Positions 33,253 through 42,786 of a stretch of DNA of 55,248 nucleotides are shown piece after piece; within the stretch, counting starts at the first letter, position 1, and the number at the start of each line of letters is the position of its first letter. Made by a program: the position numbers and the translations under genes. Source of the stretch: Spirogloea muscicola (Eukaryota > Streptophyta > Zygnematophyceae > Spirogloeales > Spirogloeaceae); NCBI GenBank assembly GCA_009602725.1, contig WELB01000252.1, positions 56,053 through 111,300 of the forward strand. Direction: 5' to 3'. Below the pieces are notes generated by a model. It was not told the origin of the DNA, did not search any database, and saw nothing but the letters and a program-made list of their open reading frames with translations.

Positions 33253-36217
33253 TCACAGGACTGGGACATCCATGGAGCCCGTCGCAACGAGCCTTGACAG
33301 CACCTGCAAGGCGAAAGGACAGGGCCCCACGGTGGAGAAGTCAGCTGGCTAGGCTTGTCTCCTGGCACTTCGTGGAGCTGGATGGCATAGTGGTTGGGGC
33401 CTAATGGCGCAACACAAGTGGTTAAGCAATGGTTATGCTTAACCTTGAGGTCTAGTTACCTCGCCACAGCGTGCGCCAATCTTGAGGGAGGCCAGCTCGT
33501 CGGCCCTTGTGGGGCCGATGGTGAGGAGCGCGATTGGCTTGCCTGCATCTGCTGCAGCCCTGGAATGTGCCACATCACGATACAGCTTGGTCGCATCAGA
33601 ACGCAATGGACGCGCTGCAGATTCATTCCAATTGCTACGCTATAGTAGTGAGTAGATAGTAATAGTAGTAGATACTAAATAGTAGATTAATTACGATAGT
33701 ATAGTATTGGGGGATTGGCCAGCATCCAAGCCCAAACACAGTTGCTCATGCAAGAAGCAAGTCACGACCTCAACTCCGGAAGGTCACGCAGCAGCAATAG
33801 CAATATATATGCTGCTTTGGCTGCAGATGCAAGTGGCATCCCATTTCCCACGCCCACTCTGCATGCATGCTTTTACTTTGGGCGATCATATTAGGCTGAC
33901 CTCGCGAGACGGAAGGCAGAGAGAACCATAAGTGAAGACCCGACAACCAGTAGCGCATCGGCGCTGGTCACCAATCCGAGGGCGTCCTCTACGCGCGGCT
34001 TTGGGACGTTGTCCCCAAAGAACACGACCTGCGGGGCGCGTGATAGGAAGGCCGCAAGTGCAGCAGGTTTGGCATTCGCTGAGCTTGGGCACAGAGAAAG
34101 CTGAGGTGAATGAGCCCTGACTAGCAGTCGCAGTCTGTCAGCAAGAACTTGTAGTTAAGGTCCAGGATGTAGCTGCAAGCCTAGATGTTAGCTAGATGTA
34201 GCTGACATCTAGGCTTGATGCTTCACAAATCACAATCGTTAATGGTCTGGTCTGAGGTCATGACGCTAGAAGTGAAGCCCAACTGCTCACGTTGGGCTTC
34301 AGCCGGCTGCCGCTGCAGGCGAGGCAGCTGGGGATGCGGAGGTCCGCCTGCCTCCAAAACTCCTCGCCAATTTCAATGTCGCCGTCAGGCCGTGTCCGCA
34401 TCCCAAAGCTCGCCTCCGATCCCGGCGTGCCCTGCTCCAGGACCTCCACTGCCGCAGCCCACTGAGAGACAGACTGTCAGCTGACGAAGCAAAGCAAGAT
34501 AGAGAAGCGGATCTGAAGTGCAGTCACCCGCTTAGGAGCAGTAGGCCTGTCTCAAAGTTATATTGCAGTTTGGGACTAAGTACTTTATGGTCTTGACATC
34601 ATAAGATGCAAATTGCAGAGTCAAGGTCTGATCTGAAGGATGCGCATTACTCCTAATCTGCTTATACACAATCGTCTCATAAGGGTCCTCCCTGTCACTT
34701 TAAGCAGGCTGCTGTTATCTAAACCCACACCCCTACCTCGCGGTTGAGGTCCTTCATGCGATCCTGGAAGGTGTAGCGGTCTGACAGATTGGCACAGTCA
34801 AGGCACACCACCTCATGCGTTGTGCCGTGCAGCTCCAGCGGCCGGCTCCCGGCCGCATGGTGCAACCTGAGAGGCCACTTCTCAAGCAACTTGTGGATGA
34901 GAAGGCCACTCAAGTTTCGCTTGACATGCCAAATCTTAATAAAGGCTGAGGCACCTAATATAGCTACTTTTTCGTTTGATAACGATCTGGGACGGCCTCC
35001 ACCTATCGACGTTCTGTGTGATCATGCCCCCGGCGACGCGGCCGCGCTGCTCCAGCCGCGCGAGCGCAGTGTGCGCTGCACCTGGTGCCGCCGACACATA
35101 ACGCCGCCAACCAATGTAGCTGCGCGCCCAGTACCGGGTCCGGCTTGCAAGCGAGCGCACGAACTCCTGAAATTGCAACAGGCCACAGCACCGTCACCGA
35201 CTTGACGGGCAGGCTCTGCGTGCCAGAATTTAAAAGCACCAACTAATGAACAACGCAGTCCCTACCCAAGTTGCTAAGCTTAGCAGCACCTAACTGTGAT
35301 TGAAGTGTTGTCAGATTGAGCATCATAACACAAAGAAAGTTTGCAGATTGCACTTCAAGATGATACAGGAGCACTGCTGAGAGCAGCAGGGGCGAGCCCA
35401 CAGTCGTCAGTCCCGGACCCTCTTCAGTTTTCAGTAGATACTCTTATCACCTGGTGGGTCATGGGCTTGAAGCCCGAGCTGTACGCGCCCTGTGGGCTGC
35501 GGTAGTCTGGTATGCCGCTCTCAGTGCTCATGCCTGCGCCAGTGAGCACTGCCAGCCGCCGGCTGCGCAGAGCAGAAACAGAGGCCGCAGCCGCAGCGGC
35601 GCTTCAGTGCAGGGGCAAGCACTGAGGACGTTGCTAGCAAAGTGCTCGAAATCTAACCGCTGTGCACTAAGCTAATTGGACTATGTTGTCATTAGGAGGC
35701 ATTTTGTCTGTGGCTGCTATTGCTCCCTTCTTTCGTGTATAGCACTGATGGGTCTAGAAATAGGTGTAGCTATCCTGCAAGCATATGTGTTTACCATTCT
35801 TACTTGTATCTATCTTATTGATGCTATCACTAAGCGGAAAGATGGGACTTGGGACTCAACCTCAGCCTTGGCAAGGCTACATCCTATCATTAGACTATGT
35901 GCCGAGCTCCAACCATGGCGGCAGCCCAACTGGGCATACCTGCCAGCGACGAAGTCGTGGAGCTGACGGAGCTGCTCAGGCGTCGCTGGCAGCGCCGGCG
36001 GGGCCGTCTGCGAGGCCTGCCGCCGGCGGCCCGGGACGCTTGGCGGCGACGCCGTGGCGGTGGTCTCAGCTGGCAGATCGGCAGCCGCCTGCGACAGTGG
36101 CTTCACGCCGATGGCCATCCGAGGTCCGCCACTGGCGTCGCCGCCGCCGCTACCGGGACGGCACTGCCACGCCCGGGCTGCGGCAGCCGCTGGCCGGCAT
36201 GCCGGGCGGCCGAGCAT
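33253..36217 (-). CDS. SRT2: Class II sirtuin, SRT2/SIRT4-like NAD-dependent deacylase
   Basis: Eight exons in phase (36217-35940, 35562-35451, 35166-35003, 34866-34737, 34461-34291, 34028-33901, 33559-33460, 33303-33253) encode 377 residues. NAD-binding motifs: [26 protein letters not shown] and [16 protein letters not shown]. The catalytic His lies in LELHG (about residue 198). The zinc site is CLDC plus CLAC, separated by a long insert containing [19 protein letters not shown], which is characteristic of plant SRT2. The end, [15 protein letters not shown], also fits SRT2. The first 70 residues are rich in Arg, Ala and Pro and poor in acid, a likely mitochondrial (or plastid) targeting peptide. 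Met replaces the usual Ile in GAGIS. The ATG at 36217 is chosen because sequence further upstream turns into dispersed repeat. Confidence 0.92.
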
Positions 36218-36399
36218 GGCCGCCGCGCTCAGCTGTGGCGCCTGCAGCCTCCAGAAGTCTGTCTTGCGGCTGTGCTTGACGGCGACGATGCCCACAGCAT
36301 CGGATGGGCTACTTGGTGCGCGGCGGACTGAGCTCAAGCCGCATGGCAGCTGCTGCCATATGGACGCAGATGTCTTGTGCAGCTTATTAGCAATTTTAT

Positions 36400-36560
36400 T
36401 AGCTATTTCTTTGGAACCTTCGGACCTTTCAGTAATCTTTTCGGGCTGGCTGTTCACATTCCCCCCCCACCGCCCCATTTCGGCACCTCTTTCTTTGGCT
36501 TTGGACATTGTCCATTCTTTGCAATCGCCGTCCGGTGTTCGGGCATCAGTTGGCGACCTC
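36400..36560 (+). repeat. Dispersed repeat families B and A, adjacent copies
   Basis: A family B-like word (CCTTCGGACCTTTCAG, TTTTCGGGCTGGCTGT) is followed by the left half of family A (TTTCTTTGGCTTTGGACATT, then GTCCATTCTTTG). The two families occur side by side here, as at 41515-41845, suggesting parts of one larger element. Confidence 0.5.
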
Positions 36561-36569
36561 TAGTGCTGA

Positions 36570-36960
36570 CTCGTGGTTACTGAGCGGGTCAGCTTAGCAG
36601 CAGGTGATGTACTTTTGTCAATGTGCTTGCCTTTGTACTTGGCCACACAGGCCCTCCATCTCTTACTCCACACTCCATTCTATCCTCTCTCTCACACTCT
36701 CTCAACATATTCCTCTCTCACATATTCTCTCCTCTCTTCTCTCCTCCCTCTTGCTTCTCATTTTCTCCACCCTCTGCCTCTGCAGCTCTCCAAACCACCT
36801 ACCCTCTGATGCCGTCTAGTATTCGGGCGAGTCAAATCAGCGACCTCCACGTGCAGACTCGCGGTTGCTGCGCTGGTCAGCTTAGCAGCAGGTGATGTAC
36901 ATCTGTCAATGTGCTTGCCTTTGTTATTGGCCACGCAGGCCCTCCATCACTCAATACAAG
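36570..36960 (+). repeat. Direct repeat of a ~95-bp element
   Basis: Two copies (about 36570-36665 and 36850-36960) share GGTCAGCTTAGCAGCAGGTG followed by ATGTAC, TGTCAATGTGCTTGCCTTTG and CAGGCCCTCCATC. A part of it recurs inverted at about 1610-1665. The segment between copies is mostly pyrimidine-rich CTCTCT sequence. Confidence 0.6.
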
Positions 36961-39744
36961 CCCCATTCCTTCCCATCAACTCCAACCGCTGCTTCACCCT
37001 TTCACAATCAATTGGCAGCTGGAGCACCAGAGGAAAGGCATTCACAAGCACAATGCTGCGATACAAACGGTGGGGGTTGTATGAAATAGCTTGAGGAAAG
37101 GCCAACAGTCTCAGAAAACCGAAGGACTAGTAGTATAGTGCCATGCTGTACAGGGATGCTGCAAAGGGGCAATAGGAGCTGTTGCCTGCCTAAGGGTCCA
37201 CTCGGGAGACTCTACAACAAGATCCTGTTTTAAGAACCCAAAACAGAACCTAAGCAAGTTGGTCTCAACGCGCCAACAGTTTGCACGAGCCAGCCGTCTG
37301 GGCACTCCAGCAGCAAACTCACGAAGGGCTCAGGAGCAGGACAGCGCAACAACCTGCAGAAAAAACCTAGCAGTGCAACAACCTGCAAAGAAAAAAGTCG
37401 CAGTCAGACAACATCAAGCTGTTGATGCAAATATTAGTAATTACTACTGTGGTTCGGAGGATGCAGTGAGCTCTCAGCCGCTACACAAGCAGCAAAGAGG
37501 TCCAAACAGGCCCCCGCAGCCTCAATGTACCTCGCTGTTGGAAAAACCAAGCATCAGCAGTAAAGTTCATGTGACCTCGCTCTCCTGCTGGGAAGCTGCA
37601 ACAACCAGCAACATTTTAGGTGCTCAGTAAGGTCAATCACTGAGGGAAAGCTGCCAGATATTAGAGCAACGGGGAAACATACTGAGGATGAGGCCAGAAC
37701 AGAGTCTCTGGCCTGACAAGGGGAAGCTATGTGCCATGTCTTTCCCGACTGCAAAGAGACCACGGTGGAAGCCGGCTCAGGCAGCCAGAATTACAACACG
37801 ACGCACACCGAGCCTACTCTTGCGCCAAGGCCATTACGATCCCAAGAATATAGCTGGAGGATGCGAGGCCCCCTGATTCAAGGTATTGGTAATTAGCGCA
37901 TGCCGCTCCCATGGATAGTTAATTGCACAAGCCACAGATCGTGCAATCACCGCCCGCATGTACCATGGCTGCCCGTTATACAAGAATCAGAACCAGTTTG
38001 ACATTCAACACAAAGAGTGCAATGCTCAGACCATAGGGCTCTGACTCTCTACAATGAGCGCGCTTGTGCATATCTGCTCAGACAGCCAAGAGATGTCTCT
38101 TCAAACTGGCCTAAGCCAGGTCAGAAACTCTAGTCCGAAACCTCTTGATCTCCTCCTCGCAGTAAGCGGTCCAGCAATGCTCAGCAGATGGACAAGGAAA
38201 GGAGGCAGCAGCTACTTGTGCACCTCACGATACTCACCAATACGCAACAGAGACACCGATATACCAGGAATTGGTGGTGCTCTACAATACCGAGCAGGAG
38301 TAGCACCTTCGAAGGAGAGCGCATCAGCCAGTAGCGATCTAGAGGGCTTGGCAGACATCAGATAGGAGCGAAAGAGTTGTGTTCATTCAAAGCCGCAGCT
38401 CAGATGAGCAGGACGAAAGTGTCGATTTCATCACAGTCTGCCTCCTGCCGCCTGCCGCGCACCCTAGGAAGTGCAACCCCTTGCTATTGCTACTAATACA
38501 GGTATACTTGTAGGTTGAGCAAGAGGCTGAGCAAGGCTGTTGACTAATGATACTGACACTGTGGACTTGACAAGGAGGTGCACAGAGCAGACTACAGGAA
38601 CTCTCAGAACCCTGGGACAAATCATTCCGCCAGCTAGACAGGCGGCTCCCGGCGCACTTGACTTGCAAAGGGCGGGGACGGGGCCCGGCGCCCAGCCGGC
38701 GCATTGGTGTCATACGGCACTTCCTATCAGGTTAGTTGTCGTCACTGAGTTCCACTGCGGCGGCACTACAGATGGGCTCGTTAAGCTTCTCCACTGTGCC
38801 ACACTCCTAACATGGTGTATCTTGCTCACCTTCCATTTGACCAACAGCCGCGGAAGGATCCCTCTGCCTTCACTTGGCAGGATCACGACCCCATTAGGTG
38901 GTGAGTGTCACTGCTGCACAGGAGCGAGAAGCGCAGCAATGAGAATGCGGTGTGACCCTTCAAGCCTTAATCCTTGAGTCAAGTGGATGCAAGATACAAA
39001 TGTAATCAAGGCGTCAGAGGCAGATCTCGGAGCACAAATGCAGGGATGTGATCACCCAATATGGCACCGGGTCAGCCAGGGGGTTTGGCTGCCGGCTTCC
39101 TATCAGAGGGGTGAAGCTTCGCTCGCTCTGAGCAACGCCACTAGCAGCCAGGGTCACGGCGCGGTGGCTACCTTGGCCGTGGCAGGGCAGCCCGGTGGAC
39201 CAGACGCTGCGTGCACGCTGGCAATATGACCATAAGGCTGAGCTACTATAATCATAACTATATACTATGAGGTCCTGGCTGAGAGAGCTAAACCCCAACC
39301 CCATTGGACGTGTGAATGCAAGCAGGGCATCACTGAGCTTCACAGCCAATGACTCAAAAGTCGTTATATACACTGCAATAATCGTGAGGTCTAGAAACCT
39401 TCACCTATATGCCACCTCCATAACCTTGTACATAACCTTGAACATAACCTTGTACATAACCTTGTTACGGACCCTTAAACATGTGCCTAACCCCAAAGCC
39501 TGCCTCTGCTATGCCAGGGGCAGGCGACCGCAAGGCCTCAGCCAGCCATTTGTCAGCACGAGAGAGCGCCCCAGAAGGAGCGTCCCGGCTCAGCCGGTAA
39601 TTCCAATGTCGTACATCGTCCCAGGCCAGGATGACGCCCTAATGGCTGACTGGAGCACGACTGACGCACTCCTAGTTGACGGCGGCGAGGCCGCTGACCG
39701 CGACTTCTGCTCACTCAGCACTTCTTAGAGGGTTAGGCCCACAC

Positions 39745-39993
39745 CTGGCCGCCCGCGGGGGGCGGCCTTTCGGAGGATTGACAGAGTATGTCCTCATCAC
39801 TGTGAGCAGGCCGCCGCAGAAGCTCGACGGCGGTGGCGGCCGACAGGTCGCGGCTGCTGGCAGGAGCTGCGAGCGCGGCGCAGGGGCTCACGCTATGTCG
39901 AGAGGCTCGGCACGGCGGCGGCTCTCTCAGCGAGCCGTCGGGGCGCCGCATGGCCGCCACAGGAGGCCCGCGTCGCCGCCCTCCGCCGGCCAT
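39745..39993 (-). CDS. Candidate first exon of an unknown minus-strand gene
   Basis: From an ATG at 39993 an open frame of 83 codons runs to a canonical donor (CAG then GTGTGG) at 39745-39744. It encodes an Arg/Pro/Ala-rich start (MAGGGRRRGPPVAAMRRP) followed by more normal sequence (LSAATAVELLRRPAHSDEDI). The ATG follows a (GGC)20 tract and promoter-like motifs, as in the other genes here. The N terminus could be a transit peptide. No downstream exon could be attached with confidence and the family is unrecognised. Confidence 0.35.
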
Positions 39994-40018
39994 CGGCTGC
40001 TCAGGCCCGGCCCGCANC

Positions 40019-40021
40019 CCC

Positions 40022-40055
<34 letters not shown>

Positions 40056-40079
40056 AGCCGCCGCCGCCGCCGCCATCGC
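40019..40079. repeat. CCG triplet tract, about 60 bp
   Basis: Nearly pure CCG units beside a single N at 40017-40018. On the minus strand this is a GGC tract just upstream of the ATG at 39993, so probably in the 5' untranslated region. Confidence 0.75.
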
Positions 40080-40522
40080 TGTGAGGGGCGAGGACTTTGA
40101 CTAGGGTTATTGTGGAGGGGGGGGCCTCCAAGGCGGCTATCCCGGGCCGTCCAATGGGCCCACCCGCAGCGGCGGATCGCAGCCGTCCGATGCCAGCTCC
40201 CGGCATTAATCCCACGCGGGCCTGATCCGGGCTCCCCCGGCTGCGCAGGCGGCCGGAGTAATCCCATGTGGAGACCCCTCCAACGAGCTCTGCCCCTCGC
40301 TGCCCATATAAACTGCACGAAGGCACAACGGTCCTATCAGCCGCGTGCCAGGCACAGAGCGAACTATTCTTTCGCCTTTTACTAAAGAATACCGTGTGCC
40401 TGGCACACGGAGCGGCTTACGCCACTTTTTGGCTGCCTCGCAAGAGGCAACACAAGCAACACAAACCAAAGCAGGATGGCAGCCGCCGGCTCTGTTTGCC
40501 GGTTACTCACTGGCTTTTCACA

Positions 40523-41630
40523 GCAGCCGCTGGCTGGATCTCCGATCTCCTCCAGCGGCTTGCTCGTCAGGCTATTGATCGGCGGTCGGGTCCGCCCGGG
40601 GCGCTGCCCGGCTTCAACGCCGCCGGGTCGCTCGCCCAGGTCTCTCGCATGCGCTTGGCGGTATCGTTCCAGCGATCCCATGCCCACGCTGTCCACACGC
40701 GCGCAGGACGCGCTGTGGCCGCTGCCTCCGGGTCTCGGCGGAGTGCCTCCTTCCCTGCCTCGAGCTACTCGGACCTGATGTTGCTCACTCGCGGGTACTG
40801 AGCTTCCCTAGTATGTTGTCGTGATTGGTAGCGTAGAGGAGTCCTTCCTCGGCATCTCATTCTTCGGCTTTGGACATTGTCCATTCTTTTTGGGCTGGCT
40901 TTGCCAGCCCCTCTTTCTCTATGGGCGAGCCTTCTTCTTTTTCACAGCCCTTGCCCCCATTGTCAGTACCACTTCTCTACTGACGGGCACTAGGCTTGCG
41001 GGTCCTATTAGTTGGGACCTTTGTTCATTCCGCATCACTGCGGACGTGGTGACAACTGACTGCCTCGACGCCGCCAATCCCACCAGGTCGGCGTCGTTTG
41101 CAGGGCATGCGGTAGGCTTGGTGGCCCGGGGAAAAGAGCGCAAATATGCCGACCACCCAGTTGGTGATGAGTTCGCGGCCTTGGCGATAGATGTTCACGG
41201 GGCTTTCGGCAGCCGCTGGCTGGATCTCCTCCAGCGGCTTGCCCGGCAGGCTATCGATCGGCGGCCGGGTCTGCCAGGGGCGTTGCCCGGCTTCAACGCC
41301 GCCGGGTCGCTCGCCCAGGTCATTCGCATGCGTCTGGCGGTATCGTTCCAGCGTTCTCTTGCCCACGCCGTCCACACGCGGGCAGGACGTGCTCTGGCCG
41401 CCGCCTCCGGGTCTCGGGGGAGTGCCTCCTTCCCCGCAGCGAGCTACTCTGACCTGATGTTGCTCACTCGCGGGTACTGAGCTTCCCTAGTGTGTTGTCG
41501 TGTTTGGTAGTGTAGTCCTTTTCCAGCACCTTTTTCTTCGGCTTCAGACATTGTCCATTGTTTTTGGGCTGGCCTTGCCAGCCCTTCGTCTCTATGGGCG
41601 AGCACTTCCCTTCTCTCCTCTCGAAGAGCC
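40523..41630 (+). repeat. Two direct copies of a ~430-bp unit, spacing 686 bp
   Basis: Units at 40523-40945 and 41209-41630 align closely: GCAGCCGCTGGCTGGATCTC, CTTCAACGCCGCCGGGTCGC, GCATGCGYYTGGCGGTATCG, then TACTCKGACCTGATGTTGCT and CACTCGCGGGTACTGAGC, each followed by a family A copy. On the minus strand part of the unit reads like WDRWNDTAKRMR, so it may derive from a coding element. Differences include small indels and many substitutions. Confidence 0.75.
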
Positions 41631-41699
41631 ACTTTCTCTAGCAATGGCTGCCCTGCAATGCAAATGCTCGCGTCAAGATTCACCATCTTGAGCATGAGC

Positions 41700-42260
41700 A
41701 GATACAGAAAGAAACAGCTCTTCCGGCTCAAGGCAATGGCTGTGAGAAAAAATGTGCTCTTCCAAAGGGGGCGAGGGCTGTGACAAGCCAGCCCAATGAC
41801 TCTTACATGTCCGAAGGGGCCGAAAAAGGTGCTGAAATACATAACGAGAGGCATGTGTACAAGGTCTGAAAGGGCCGGAAGGAGCAAAGAGCATGGATTT
41901 GCTCTCCCTCGATACACTGTTGACATCATCGCCGTGGTGACCTCCTCGGAACAGACCAGCTATTCCAGAATGTTCGTGTTTTGCACCTAAAGGGCGCGTA
42001 CACACAGGTAAGTAACGGCCAATGGCAGGTGGCTTAGCCTGTGACTGCCGACAAGTACATTCCCAATAACGGGTATTTCACAGCAGAAGATAGGTGAAGT
42101 TGGGCCGTATTTGTGCACCACAATAAGCAATATTCTCAGTGGGGGGCAATGCCTATGAGTAGTAGTACATATGAACAATCCTCCAGCATGGGGCGATGGC
42201 CGTGGAAAGACAGCCAAAAATGAAACGGACTAGGTTCGAAGAGGACGGAAAATTGCTAAA
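41700..42260 (-). repeat. Family B copies (two, inverted)
   Basis: Copies at 41735-41845 and 42175-42260 carry GGCTGTGACAAGCCAGCCCA / GGCCGTGGAAAGACAGCC followed by TCCGAAGGGGCCGAAAAA / TTCGAAGAGGACGGAAAA. The second is more degraded. Confidence 0.5.
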
Positions 42261-42786
42261 CCACACAGCTTCACACAAGCGCAACTGGGGTTGCTGCTCA
42301 ATAACTGCTAATCTGCAGCCGCAAATTGCCTCAAGTATCTTAGCATGTGTTGAGAATTTCGCCGTTCTTCCGTCTGAGTTGACAGGTCCCCCATTGAAGC
42401 TTCCAAGCTCATGCCGCAACGCCACCCCCTTAGCGCTTTCTGTCTTTGACGTCCTTGATTTGTAGTAAGTCTCTTGTGCGGCTTTACGATATCGTCAAGA
42501 AGCATACCGCTCGCGGCCGGGTGCCTAGGGGCGGCCGCGTGACGCTCCTCCGCCTTTCTCGCCGCGTTCTACGGCGGACGCGCCGCCGCCGCCCTCGGCG
42601 CAGTGCCGGCTCTACACCTACTTCTGAACCCTAAAGCCTGAACCCTAGACCCGCTGCCGTCGTCGCCGGCGGCGCGGCTGCCACGGCGCCGGCCCGGCCT
42701 GGGGACCCCGCCTGCGATCGGCCTCGGCGCCTCGCCGCCTCGGTGCCGGCAGCAGCGACGGCGGCGGCGGCGGCGACACTCACGCC

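Larger units (their letters stand above)
36218..39744. other. Repeat-rich region without an assignable gene
   Basis: Holds the sirtuin promoter, repeat copies at 36400-36560 and a duplicated 95-bp element (36570-36665, 36850-36960). A long pyrimidine tract occupies about 36650-36785. Between 37200 and 38980 several splice-bounded, protein-like segments can be read on either strand (for example minus 37763-37600 and 37355-37200; plus 38605-38740 and 38872-38930), but I could not link them into a gene or recognise a family. Plus ORF 39606-39728 (MSYIVPGQDDALMADW...) could be a 3' exon. Confidence 0.35.
39994..42786. other. Promoter and repeat-filled spacer
   Basis: Beyond the CCG tract lie promoter-like GCCGTCCRATG words (40146, 40182), two GTGCC-N-GGCAC palindromes (40345-40355, 40396-40406), a tandem duplication of a 430-bp unit, and inverted copies of repeat families A and B up to about 42260. 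From 42535 the sequence is GC-rich and probably the promoter or 5' untranslated region of the GGCT gene. No gene is recognised. Confidence 0.4.
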
